This document shows positions 28,112 through 37,302 of a DNA stretch of 64,000 nt, piece by piece (position 1 is the first letter of the stretch; the number at the start of each line of letters is the position of its first letter). The position numbers and the translations under genes were made by a program. The DNA is from Deltaproteobacteria bacterium (GTDB taxonomy: Bacteria; Acidobacteriota; Thermoanaerobaculia; Multivoradales; JAHZIX01). Location of the stretch: the NCBI GenBank assembly GCA_022601195.1, contig JAHZIX010000001.1, positions 1 through 64,000 of the forward strand. The letters are read 5' to 3'. The notes beneath the pieces were generated by a model. That model was given only the letters and a program-made list of their open reading frames with translations. It was not told the DNA's origin and ran no database searches.

Positions 28112-28216
28112 TTAGATCGGGGCTTCTTGCAGGCGATTCACACCGTGATGGTGAATTGGTCTACGGGTGGAGCTCGTTACAGCAACGTCGAGGGCGCTGA
28201 TCGTGATCCAATCCAT
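28112..28216 (-). CDS. possible 34-residue peptide, function unknown
   Basis: The ATG at 28216 has AAGGAG 6 nt upstream and opens 34 codons. The peptide begins MDWITISALDVAV, contains an STRRP and an HHHG stretch, and stops 85 bp before the barrel gene on the same strand. The ribosome-binding site is good, but there is no homologue in the window. It could be a leader or a small secreted peptide, or chance. Confidence 0.3.
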   Translation of the reverse strand: MDWITISALDVAVTSSTRRPIHHHGVNRLQEAPI

Positions 28217-28694
28217 GGTGAACTCCTTCTTCGTTGAGGCCGCGTCCCTCTGGGGAACCAGGCCGGATTCGAATTCCCTGTATCTCGGGATCGTGTTGAC
28301 CCAGTTGTAGAACTCTTGCTCTCATGGATCTTCAGAAAGCCCTCAGAGCTTTCTCATAGATTTCTCACGAAGATCTAAGTCTCTACGAATAAATGAGTTG
28401 CAGAAAGCCAGAGCCCCCCCCATTGGGAAGGATTTCAGGGGCCTCTAGGATGGATCCGGATACAGACAAGGCAGCTTTCGCGCTATCCCCCACCTAATAA
28501 TGAACCGGCGTATCTCAATAACAGAGAGATGGTGACTTCCGAGTGGAGTCTCTACGGAGCAGCATCTCAAGATCGGATGAGGCCGTTCTCCTGCCATCGA
28601 CAACCGAGACGGCGCAGGCCTAAGAACGGGGAAAAGCGATCTATAGTGGGACTACAGCGTGAGGACGTCGCACAACCCCGCAAAGGAGAAAACG
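28217..28694. other. intergenic between divergent genes
   Basis: About 480 bp separating the minus-strand unit (28216 and below) from the plus-strand BNR gene. It must hold promoters for both sides; I could not define them. No gene seen. Confidence 0.4.
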
Positions 28695-30656
28695 ATGAGG
28701 TTCACCAGTCCCTGGCTCCAGCTTCTCCCTCTAGGGAAGCACCACCGAGACCACCCCACCGACCTCCTCCAGATACTCCTCATCTCTTGGTTCGCCGTCC
28801 TTCCGACGATCGCCGAAGCAGGTCTTGGTGAATGGACCAGTGGGGGGCCCTATGGTGGCACTGTTGTCGAGCTGGTTATCGATCCCTCATCGTCGACGAC
28901 TCTCTACGTGGGAACTGTCTCGGGGCTGTTTAAGAGCACCGACGCCGGAGCCAGCTGGTCGCCGGTGATCGATCGCCATTTGGGATTCATCAAAGCAAAC
29001 GCCCTGGCTATAGCTGAGTCAACACCGGACACGGTCTATACCTGGAGCGATGGCGGGCTCTTCAAGAGCATCGATGCCGGAAAGAGCTGGTTGCGCCACA
29101 CCCAGCTCCTCCAAGGGAAGGTCGTGCAGCTCGCTGTCGCCCCGAGCGCCTCTGAGACCCTCTTTGCAGGAGCCCAAACCGGAGAGGTTTACCGCTCTGA
29201 AAACGGTGGGGAAAGCTGGGACATGCGCAGCAACGGCCTCGAGGCCAGCCGAATCGGCGGTCTGGTCATCGACCCGGCGAGCGAAGACAAGGTCTACGTG
29301 ATCTCTGACCAGGGGGTGTTCCGGACCTTCGACGGCGGCGGCAGCTGGGAAGCAATCAACTACGGAATCACCAACCTCGAGGTCCAGTCCCTGGCGCTCG
29401 ATCCAGCCACGGCAGGGGAACTCTACGCCATGACCTCTAGCGGCCTGTTCCGCACCAGCGAAGGAGGTTCTCGGTGGGAGCGCATCGCACCAAGGCCTAC
29501 CGGCAGGGAATTAGGTCCTCCCGGTAAGCTAGAGACCTTGGTTGTGGATCCAGCAACACCGTCTCGTCTCTACACCGCGGACGCCCAAGGTCGTGGGGTT
29601 TACCGCTCTGATGACGAGGGATTGAGCTGGTCACGAATCATGGAGGGTCTGGTCAATCCCACGATTCGCAGCCTGGTGATCGATCCGAACAACCCTTCCA
29701 TCGTCTATGCAGGAAGCCAGGGCGGCGGAGTCTATCGGAGCCAAAACCGAGGCGAGCATTGGTCGGCGGTCAATCAAGGCTTTGGACAAGGGCACACGGA
29801 AGCTCTTGCCGTCGACCCGAAATCCCCTAACGTCGTCTATTCGGCAACTTTTGGCGGAATTTTTCGGTCCGATGACCACGGCGTGACTTGGACAGAGTCA
29901 AGCACCGGCCTCCGCGATGGTTTTGTCCGAGCCCTCGCTATCGATCCATTGCAGCCGTCGACTCTCTACGCCGGAACCAACCACGGCGTCTTTCGTTCGC
30001 AGGATGGAGGTGCAATCTGGACTTCCACGGGCTCCGGGCGAACCACGGTGTATGCCTTGGCGGTGGATCCGTTGCAGCCGGAAAATGTCTTTGCGGGAGG
30101 CCAAGGACTCTATCGTAGCCGCAACTCAGGAAAGAGCTGGACCCTGCACCGGAAGGGTCTCCCGCCTGGCCAGATCACAGCACTCGCCCTCGATCCCTCC
30201 AGGCCCCAGGTACTCTATGCAGGAACTGGCAAAGGTGTCTTTCGCAGCCTCGACCGAGGAGTCGGTTGGTCGGCCAGCACCAAAGGTCTCGGAGCCACCT
30301 TCGTCCACTCCCTGGCTGTCGACCCGTGCACCACCACCACGCTCTATGCCGGGGTCTCCGGCGGTGTCTTCCGGTCCCTTGATGGCGCTGCCACTTGGCA
30401 GAAGATGAGCACCGGCTTGACCCGCCCCGTCGGTTCCTTAGCCATCGATCCGGTAAGTCCATCCAGGGTCTTTGCCGGAGCGATCTATGGCGGCATCTTC
30501 GTTTCGGAGGATCACGGCGAGAGCTGGATAGAGATCAATGGAGGCCAGATCAGCGATGGGCCCAGCAGCGCCATCGTTAGAGCCCTGGCTATCGATCCCA
30601 CCACCCCTACGACGCTCTATGCCGGAACCGAAAGAGGAGTCTTCTCCAAGCAATAA
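28695..30656 (+). CDS. secreted BNR/YCF48-like beta-propeller protein
   Basis: I start at ATG 28695 (GGAG 6 nt upstream) rather than the in-frame GTG at 28659. The 653-residue product has a long signal (to IAEA). The whole mature part consists of about 13-14 repeats of near 40 residues, each with an Asp-box-like S(D/E)(D/N)GG(A/E)SW, then LAIDP and TLYAGT.GGVFRS. This is a VPS10/photosystem-stability-like propeller, one or two rings. Propellers of this kind bind proteins or glycans; no catalytic residue is evident. Extracellular or surface role inferred. No neighbour suggests a partner. Confidence 0.87.
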   Translation: MRFTSPWLQLLPLGKHHRDHPTDLLQILLISWFAVLPTIAEAGLGEWTSGGPYGGTVVELVIDPSSSTTLYVGTVSGLFKSTDAGASWSPVIDRHLGFIKANALAIAESTPDTVYTWSDGGLFKSIDAGKSWLRHTQLLQGKVVQLAVAPSASETLFAGAQTGEVYRSENGGESWDMRSNGLEASRIGGLVIDPASEDKVYVISDQGVFRTFDGGGSWEAINYGITNLEVQSLALDPATAGELYAMTSSGLFRTSEGGSRWERIAPRPTGRELGPPGKLETLVVDPATPSRLYTADAQGRGVYRSDDEGLSWSRIMEGLVNPTIRSLVIDPNNPSIVYAGSQGGGVYRSQNRGEHWSAVNQGFGQGHTEALAVDPKSPNVVYSATFGGIFRSDDHGVTWTESSTGLRDGFVRALAIDPLQPSTLYAGTNHGVFRSQDGGAIWTSTGSGRTTVYALAVDPLQPENVFAGGQGLYRSRNSGKSWTLHRKGLPPGQITALALDPSRPQVLYAGTGKGVFRSLDRGVGWSASTKGLGATFVHSLAVDPCTTTTLYAGVSGGVFRSLDGAATWQKMSTGLTRPVGSLAIDPVSPSRVFAGAIYGGIFVSEDHGESWIEINGGQISDGPSSAIVRALAIDPTTPTTLYAGTERGVFSKQ

Positions 30657-30818
30657 GGCTGCGAACACGGACAATTCGGAATTCGGAGGTGGGCACTCAC
30701 CAGCCGAGATGGAAAGAAGAACTCCTGGAGCCCTACGACCGGTTCGCGGCAGAACGGAGCAGCAGTCACCAGATGAGCGGAACACCACCACGATGGCGGA
30801 GAACTTGGGAAAAGCCGA

Positions 30819-31121
30819 CTAGACGGACCTCTTCCAATCCAACACACCTCGCACCACGGCCACTAGGACCATCACGAAGACTGTAATAAGAAGAATCAAC
30901 CGCACAAGCGGGTTGACGAAGGCCAAGCCCACGGTGACGGTTACCAAAACCACCAGCATGAGAAAAGAGAAGTAACGCCCTACAATGCTAGTCAATCTGG
31001 CAGCTTTGGCAACTAGGTCGGGATCTTGAGAGGGAGCTTGGCGGCCCCCGTAGAAAAACAGGAGTATGCCCAGAATTCCCATCAGTGTAGAAACGTAGGC
31101 CGGCCAGTTGATCTCATCCAT
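30819..31121 (-). CDS. small membrane protein, three transmembrane helices
   Basis: 100 residues with hydrophobic segments near 8-25 (VSTLMGILGILLFFYGG), 50-70 (YFSFLMLVVLVTVTVGLAFV) and 72-94 (LVRLILLITVFVMVLVAVV), and basic ends. The ATG at 31121 lacks a strong site. The gene lies downstream of the RHS gene and its terminator and converges with the BNR gene. I considered it as an immunity protein for the RHS tail but cannot support that. Function unknown. Confidence 0.68.
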   Translation of the reverse strand: MDEINWPAYVSTLMGILGILLFFYGGRQAPSQDPDLVAKAARLTSIVGRYFSFLMLVVLVTVTVGLAFVNPLVRLILLITVFVMVLVAVVRGVLDWKRSV

Positions 31122-31254
31122 CTCGGCGATACCTCACGTTGTTGCCGTTCAGCAGGTAACGAAGCCTGCCCTTTTCGACGCCTTTTAAGAGGTCTTGCTA
31201 CTACATCACTCCGCCAAAGTATATCAGCTTTCGCTTTTCAGATGAGGTTGCCGT

Positions 31255-31438
31255 CTAGCCCTTCCTTCTCACCGACTTCGTCGCGAGGCCCCGTAGATGC
31301 CGGGGAATACAAGGAAGAAGTCGATTTCTGTGACGCAGGCATAGTTGCACTCTGTCGAGGAACAGAATCGTGTTCTGACGCTGGAGATCCCGGTAGATAC
31401 GGAGCCGCAGCAGAAGGCTGGTGAGAAGGGAAGGCTAG
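31255..31438. repeat. 184-bp inverted-repeat element, copy 2 (MITE-like)
   Basis: Ends CTAGCCCTTCCTTCTCACC (31255-31273) and its imperfect reverse complement (31420-31438; two mismatches). The interior matches copy 1 at 26442-26621, for example GACGCAGGCA(T/G)AGT and CTCTGTCGAG. No mobile protein gene is inside. It sits in the gap between the RHS gene and the small membrane gene. Confidence 0.72.
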
Positions 31439-31576
31439 CCCTCAGGCCGAGAAGGTTGAAAGCTGAAGGCTAAAGCTCGAGCCTCTGACCCGCAGGCCTT
31501 TCGCCTCCAAACCTGAAACTACCCTGAACCTACCGAGGGTATTGAGGATTGGGGCTATTAGAAAAGGACTGGAATC

Positions 31577-31617
31577 AAAAAAACCGCCCAGCCGAGGCAG
31601 AACCAACGGCCGAACGG
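31577..31617 (-). terminator. intrinsic terminator of the first RHS gene
   Basis: On the minus strand CCGTTCGGCCG pairs with CGGCTGGGCGG (11 pairs including G-U) around a 12-nt loop and is followed by seven T. It lies about 75 bp after the RHS stop. Confidence 0.75.
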
Positions 31618-31690
31618 GTCATATTGGAGGTTAGTATCTTCTCACTCAGAAGTGGTCCGTTTCTGAGATAGGAAGCTCAAAATTCTTCGA

Positions 31691-34600
31691 TCAGTTCCCC
31701 CCTCCAGCTCCAGCAGCCGCAGCGCGGGCTCTCGCCTGGGCTTGTACCGCGTTGGCTCTCGTGGTCACTGCTGCGTCGTTGGCGCTACCGCGAATGGCCT
31801 TCTGGGTTCCCCAGGTCTCATAGTATGCCCAGCCATCGATCACCAGACTTGCTGCGGCGATCCCCCAGCCAATCCGAGCCCCATATTTGAACGCTTTAGC
31901 GTTCTGGAGACTCTTGGCCTTGGTTTTTATCTGGTCAGCAATATTCGAGTAGTTTGACTGGACCTCATGGAATGCAGCGTTGGCCTCGGCTCCCGTCGAC
32001 AGTGGATTGGCGAGCCTTTTAAAGCTATTGGGCAAGGCAATTTCCCGAATGGCATCAGCAGCATGTTGAGCTTTCCCCGCAGCTTTGAGAGCTTCATTGG
32101 CGCCAACATTATTTGCAATCGTCCCTCCAATCACCGTCGCTGTATCAGAAATTCCATCCAAGATTGCGGGAAGATCAAAGGAGCCGCTGGGCAGCAAGCT
32201 ATCTCCCCCTCTTCCGGAGCAGCTCGCTGTAAAACAATCCGATCCGGGTATCGAATGATCCAGAACCAGCGGCGATTCGACAAAGAAAGGGGGATCGAAT
32301 TCCGCCTCGAAATAGAATGGAACCGGATTCCCATGACACACCCCGACGTCCGCCTCTCCAAGCTCCCCATTGTCACAAATGGCCTGCTCACCGCTCGGAT
32401 CGATCAGGTTCAACGGATTTCCCAGAGCATAGGCGTAGCGATTCCAACTCTGCGGCTCCCCCGCCTTACCGGGCAAAGGATCGACGCTCACGAAGCGGCC
32501 GATATCGCTTCGGTAGTGCCGCGCATGCATGTAGTCCGCCCCGGTCGAGTGATCCCGCTGCTCGTGGCCAGCAAAGCGAAACTCCTGCTCCGGAAGACCG
32601 CCGTGACCACCGTAGGGGAAGTGAAAGAATGTATTTTCGACCGACCCATCAGATGCCGTGACCAGTCGAGTGCTCCCCAGATGATCGAGGTGGTAATGGC
32701 GGTCGTGGGTCGACGGTCCGCTACTGGCGAGTAAGACGTCACCAGCAAAAATGAAGTCCCGCTGACGTTTGTACATGCCTTGGCTCACGGTCGCGTCGGT
32801 CACCAGACGATTGTCCAGGTCGCGAAGATGAAAAGCCGCTCCTGCGAAGGGAAGGGTCGAGACTCGCATAGCCCTCTCCCCAAAAGCATCATAGAGATAG
32901 CTGTGGCCAGCTTGACCGGCGAGGCGATTCTCCGGGTTGTAGGTGAATGGCCAGGGGATGACCGGAGTCGAGAGGAGGTTTCCAGCTCCGTCGTAGGTCG
33001 CCCCCTTTAACCGATTGGTAGCTGATGTGGTGGCCAAAAGGGTCATACCCCCATTGAGGCCGGTGACTCCTTGCAGATTTCCAAAGGCGTCATAGGTGAA
33101 GGCCGGCCCAAAGGACCCATCGAGGTAGGAGGCCTCCGTCAGTCGCCCCACCCCATCATAGGAAAATGTATTCGTCACGGTGGTGCTCGGATCGACCTGC
33201 CGTTCCATGGCCATGATGTTTCCAGCCCCGTCATAGGATAAGTCGCCACTATCAAAGCCGGGCTCGACCGTGCCACTGGTGAACATTCGTCCAACCCGAC
33301 CCGTCCGATGGGAATCTGCCTCGATGTGATCGGTTACTCCGTTGGCATGAGGAAGCGCCTTGCGCAGACCGCCAGGGAAATAGGTAATCGGCCCTGCCCA
33401 GGGAATCGAACCCGAGCCCTCTACCTGGCTCACAGCGGTCAGGAAATCTCTTTCGCGGCTGTAGCTGATCGTCCGGCTGGTTCCCGCCTCACTGCTCGCG
33501 CAAGCCGCCGGCTGTACGCAGTAGGGATAGGTCATCGTCTCGAGGGAACCAAAGTCATCGTAGGTGAATGCCTGCTTGAACTTGACGTTTTCAGAGCTCC
33601 AATAGACGCTGGTCACCTTGTCCGAGATGGCTCCTCTGGCGCCTTCATATTTGAACTTCTGCTGGATTTGCACCAACTCTTCCCCTTCTGAGTTCCAAGC
33701 CAGGTCGACATAGTTGTACTGATCCGCCGTCCATAGCTTGCCAGCGCCCTCCCCAGGCGCTCCATCCCAAACAAATTTTGTTAGCAGCTGCTCAGCTGGA
33801 GGCCGGTTCAGATCGTGTAGCTCGATGGGTCGCCGCATGAAGTCATAGACCGACCCAAGGCTGTGGGGTCCATCGACCATGCGGTGAGGCTGACCGGACG
33901 CATCGAAGTCGTGATAGGTCACCGTACCGTTGCCGCTTACCCCTTTTTCCGGATGGGTTTCCGAGAGGAGAAAACCCCGCGCGTCGTATTGGAAACTCCG
34001 AACCTGGGACAGGGCGCTGGCTCCGCCTCTGATCCCTGGGCGGTTTCCGAATCCTGAGGTCTCCGTCCGCAACTCGGTGAGCCGGCTCGCCACATCGTAG
34101 AGGTGTCGGGAGGTGGTCATACTGCCCCCGGACCCGGAGGGTTCCTTTACCTCGAAGAGCCTCCCGTAGCGATCGGATCTGGCCACCTTCAAGGTGTAGA
34201 CCTCCCCTCCTCCAAGCGCCCGCCGGACTTGTCGGGTGACCTGCCGCGCTCCCCGGTGGGATAGGCGGATGTCGTGAATGGCACCTTCCGGCGGGCGAAT
34301 GATCCCGGGCCGCCCGAGAGCATCGAAGTCGAGGAACTCGGTTTTCTGATTCACATCTCCCCACTCAGAGACCGAGGTCACCCAGCCGCGGGCATTGCGC
34401 TCCGTCTCCCGCTCCGACCAAACATTGGCACCGGGCAAACGTCGGCGTTCCAGGGTTGGGCGCCCCACATCATCCAGCAGAATCTGTCGTTCGCTGAAAA
34501 TCTCCCCAGTACCTTGTCCGATCACTCGAGTGGTCACGCTGGCGGGTGTTGTAGGGGTGCGTAAGTTGTAGGTGTAGAGCAGCTGGGCATCCTGTTCTGG

Positions 34601-36898
34601 CCTGGCAGAGATCAGGCGCCCCATGGCGTCGTAAGAATAGGCCACTTCCGCACCCGCCGGATCCCGTTCCCGCAGAACAACACCGGTTTTTGCCTCCACG
34701 TCCACGTCGTAGGTCAAGAATGGTCCGAGACCTCCGCTGGGAGTGAGAGGGCGAGAGCTCACCTGGGCTCCCGATAGAGGGTCGTAGCCAAAAGTCAACC
34801 AATAGTCGGGCTGCGCTGGCAGGGTCCCACAGTCGCCCCCGGAAGTCGGTAGCGGCGTGTCATGGCCCGGATAGAGGTCACCGCCGTATTGTTTGATCTC
34901 CGTGAGACGGCCTAAGCTGTCATGGGACCGAGTGGTGAGAATATCCGTGGGGCCACGGCTGCTGCCGTTGACCAGCAAGCGAGTGCAGCGAAGAAAGCCG
35001 GTGGCATCGTCGAACTCGACCTCGATCTTCGAGGTCTGCACTCCATTGGCATCCGGCTCGGTTTCCAGGGTCTTGGAGAAGACATCCAACACCCAAGGAG
35101 TTGTAGACGGCACCGGCACATAGGTGCCCGGGTAGACTCCGGTGCTCCGATCGAAGCCAACAAAGGCCTCTCGTCGTTCCTCGGTGGCCGAATCGTCTCG
35201 GAAGTTGCCGGTTTCCACGATGCTGCGGAAGTGCCCCAGGCCGTCGAACTGACTCTTCTTTACGTCCGCATAGCGCTCCTGTCCCGCGGAGTCCAAGGTG
35301 TCGAGATGAAACACCGTGCGACTCGCTTCCACTTGCCGGTTGGTGTTGTAAAAGTCGGCCATGGTCAGATTGTTTCCCGGTCCAGGAGCTTGCCCCGGAG
35401 GAGCATCCCGGCGATAGCGCAAGTAGGTGGAACGAATCTTTGTGCCGGTACTCGTGTTGCAGCCACCGGCGCCATCTGTGGAGTCCCAAAGCTCGGTCGA
35501 CAAAAACTTGCCATCGCTCTGTTCCGTGTACACGAAAGGCAATCCCAGCTCCCAGCCCAACCCCTGACTCGGCGTCGGCCAGTAGCGAGCGTTGAAGTAA
35601 TGCTTCGAGCAATCCCCAGTGGGATAGCCCACCTCGGTGATGATCTGCGGGTCGTCCTCAGAGGTCTCCCAAGGATCGCCCCGTCCAATGCTGGTGCTCT
35701 TGTAGGTCCACCTACCGAGAATATTGATATCGGCATCTGCTAAGAGGCGTGCCTTGACACCGGCAGAAGTGTTGAACTCGGAGTGGTTGTCGCCGGGAGG
35801 AAATTCGTTCTCCTGCCATTCCCAGGCAACCCCGCCGCCGGTAGGGAGAAACAACCCCCAAATGACTCCGGAAACATCGTCGATCCCGGCTTCACAAGTC
35901 GTGTGGTAGGTCGGTTCCTCGGACTCGCCAATGGTCATGCGGTAGTTAGAGCCATCGGGTAAGTCGATACGGGTCAGCAAGGGAACGCTGATGCTCGGGC
36001 CGGTTTCATTGGAACTGTCTTTACAGCTCCGATGAATATTGGTGGTCTTATATTCGAATTCATAGGTCGCCGTCTGACCTACTGAAGCTTGAACCTCCAC
36101 CTTGGTGACCTGAAGAAAAAGAAACGGCGCGTCGCCTTTTAGGTGGATCTTGTGAGTCAAACCGTAGCGATTGATCAGAGTCCACAGCTCGGGACGCCCG
36201 TCCATATTGAAGTTGGAGTACTGCACCTCGAAGTCAGGATTCTCTCGGGAGGCGAAGGGACTCCACTCCTTCTTCAAGCGATACAGAGAGCCGAGACCGC
36301 AGCCCTCACCGGGAGGGGGCACGCACTCGAAGCGCTGGGTGCGACCATCGGGAAACTCGATTTCCGTCCAAACGTGAATTCCGGTGTTATCGTCCTGAAC
36401 TCTCAAACGCAGGTAACTGTTGTCGCGCGAATAAAAAACGCCCGCCTCTGCGGCTTCCCCCTTGTGAAGAGTGGGGTAGAAGACGTGCTCGCCACCATCA
36501 GACCCAACATAGAGCCACTTATCCGTTTGATTGAGAGAAAATGAGGGACTCATAACCTCCCCCCATCCCAGATGGAAACCCAGACCGGCATTATTCAATC
36601 GCTGGGGAAAAGAAATGATCTCGCCAACGTCATCCCGTTTGTAGCGCCACACACTGGAGCTGTAGTTGAGCTGAAATGGACCGATGGGAATCCCCAAGGA
36701 CAAGGCTCCGGAGTAGAGATCAATTCGATCGACTCCCTCGGCGAAACCTTGGACCTTCTTTTCAGGATCAACATCCAAGGGATGATTTGGATGGATCGCT
36801 CCCAAGGAACCGGGCACCGACCCAATCAACACTGTGAACAGTGTAAAGGTAGCCCAATGGGACCCAGACCATCGACGAGCTCTCGAAATTCGCTTCAT
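31691..36898 (-). CDS. RHS/YD-repeat secreted protein with divergent C-terminal tail (1)
   Basis: 1735 residues. A signal peptide (to LGA) precedes HPNHPLDVDPEKK, a conserved N-terminal module shared with the paralogue at 49996. YD repeats (YDAMGRLISA; YDGAGNLLSTP; YDAFGERAM) fill the centre. The RHS core appears near residue 1460 (ARHYRSDIGRFVSVDP, then NRYAYALGNPLNLIDPSG). A tail of about 230 residues follows, with Ala-rich helices and a hydrophobic segment (IGWGIAAASLVIDGWAYY). RHS proteins form shells around C-terminal toxins or adhesive domains; toxicity of this tail is not shown. Preceded by a micropeptide gene, followed by a terminator. Confidence 0.92.
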   Translation of the reverse strand: MKRISRARRWSGSHWATFTLFTVLIGSVPGSLGAIHPNHPLDVDPEKKVQGFAEGVDRIDLYSGALSLGIPIGPFQLNYSSSVWRYKRDDVGEIISFPQRLNNAGLGFHLGWGEVMSPSFSLNQTDKWLYVGSDGGEHVFYPTLHKGEAAEAGVFYSRDNSYLRLRVQDDNTGIHVWTEIEFPDGRTQRFECVPPPGEGCGLGSLYRLKKEWSPFASRENPDFEVQYSNFNMDGRPELWTLINRYGLTHKIHLKGDAPFLFLQVTKVEVQASVGQTATYEFEYKTTNIHRSCKDSSNETGPSISVPLLTRIDLPDGSNYRMTIGESEEPTYHTTCEAGIDDVSGVIWGLFLPTGGGVAWEWQENEFPPGDNHSEFNTSAGVKARLLADADINILGRWTYKSTSIGRGDPWETSEDDPQIITEVGYPTGDCSKHYFNARYWPTPSQGLGWELGLPFVYTEQSDGKFLSTELWDSTDGAGGCNTSTGTKIRSTYLRYRRDAPPGQAPGPGNNLTMADFYNTNRQVEASRTVFHLDTLDSAGQERYADVKKSQFDGLGHFRSIVETGNFRDDSATEERREAFVGFDRSTGVYPGTYVPVPSTTPWVLDVFSKTLETEPDANGVQTSKIEVEFDDATGFLRCTRLLVNGSSRGPTDILTTRSHDSLGRLTEIKQYGGDLYPGHDTPLPTSGGDCGTLPAQPDYWLTFGYDPLSGAQVSSRPLTPSGGLGPFLTYDVDVEAKTGVVLRERDPAGAEVAYSYDAMGRLISARPEQDAQLLYTYNLRTPTTPASVTTRVIGQGTGEIFSERQILLDDVGRPTLERRRLPGANVWSERETERNARGWVTSVSEWGDVNQKTEFLDFDALGRPGIIRPPEGAIHDIRLSHRGARQVTRQVRRALGGGEVYTLKVARSDRYGRLFEVKEPSGSGGSMTTSRHLYDVASRLTELRTETSGFGNRPGIRGGASALSQVRSFQYDARGFLLSETHPEKGVSGNGTVTYHDFDASGQPHRMVDGPHSLGSVYDFMRRPIELHDLNRPPAEQLLTKFVWDGAPGEGAGKLWTADQYNYVDLAWNSEGEELVQIQQKFKYEGARGAISDKVTSVYWSSENVKFKQAFTYDDFGSLETMTYPYCVQPAACASSEAGTSRTISYSRERDFLTAVSQVEGSGSIPWAGPITYFPGGLRKALPHANGVTDHIEADSHRTGRVGRMFTSGTVEPGFDSGDLSYDGAGNIMAMERQVDPSTTVTNTFSYDGVGRLTEASYLDGSFGPAFTYDAFGNLQGVTGLNGGMTLLATTSATNRLKGATYDGAGNLLSTPVIPWPFTYNPENRLAGQAGHSYLYDAFGERAMRVSTLPFAGAAFHLRDLDNRLVTDATVSQGMYKRQRDFIFAGDVLLASSGPSTHDRHYHLDHLGSTRLVTASDGSVENTFFHFPYGGHGGLPEQEFRFAGHEQRDHSTGADYMHARHYRSDIGRFVSVDPLPGKAGEPQSWNRYAYALGNPLNLIDPSGEQAICDNGELGEADVGVCHGNPVPFYFEAEFDPPFFVESPLVLDHSIPGSDCFTASCSGRGGDSLLPSGSFDLPAILDGISDTATVIGGTIANNVGANEALKAAGKAQHAADAIREIALPNSFKRLANPLSTGAEANAAFHEVQSNYSNIADQIKTKAKSLQNAKAFKYGARIGWGIAAASLVIDGWAYYETWGTQKAIRGSANDAAVTTRANAVQAQARARAAAAGAGGGN

Positions 36899-37091
36899 GA
36901 AAATTCTCCAGGAAATGTCCTCAGCTAAACCATCCCTCGGCCGACGCCTCGGGTTCGGAGTCTCTCTACTCAGTCTGGCGAAAAGGGAATATCGAGGGGA
37001 TCAGATCCATCGACGTTGAACAGCGAAGCCGCCATCTGCTGACTGTCAGGAAGAACAACCAACAGATTTGAAGGTCCATTCAAATAGGAAA

Positions 37092-37120
37092 GCCGCGATG
37101 CTACGGGTCAACATCGCGGC
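37092..37120 (-). terminator. hairpin just downstream of a 19-codon gene
   Basis: A perfect 9-bp stem GCCGCGATG (37092-37100) / CATCGCGGC (37112-37120), 10 bp after the micropeptide stop on the minus strand. It is followed by TTTCCTATTTG, T-rich. It may end a short transcript before the RHS gene. Confidence 0.55.
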
Positions 37121-37129
37121 GCTCAGAAT

Positions 37130-37189
37130 TCATCCCATGATAATGATCGCTGCTCTCATTCCTGCCCTACAGCTCGTAGAAACCGCCAT
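37130..37189 (-). CDS. 19-residue micropeptide C of a repeated family
   Basis: The reading frame MAVSTSCRAGMRAAIIIMG is preceded by AAAGGAGGTATCC, a strong ribosome-binding site (GGAGGT, 4 nt before the ATG). It shares T5, AG at 9-10, RA at 12-13, three Ile at 15-17 and Gly19 with four other 19-codon genes in this window. A stem-loop with T-rich 3' side follows at once, so this looks like a discrete micro-gene ahead of the RHS gene. Function unknown; candidates are a signal peptide, membrane-active peptide, modified-peptide precursor or leader. The family resemblance across five loci is the evidence for coding. Confidence 0.72.
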   Translation of the reverse strand: MAVSTSCRAGMRAAIIIMG

Positions 37190-37302
37190 GGATACCTCCT
37201 TTCCTAGTGAGAGACCTTCTGAAACAACGGGATCGGCACTGAGCCGGCTCCTGTTAGCACTGGAACAGTGGCCTCATCACCTCTGAGGCCCATTCAACTC
37301 GC

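Noticed and set aside
30819..31121. Small membrane protein as immunity factor for the first RHS tail
   Set aside because: It lies beyond the RHS terminator and a repeat element, and the second RHS gene has no equivalent.
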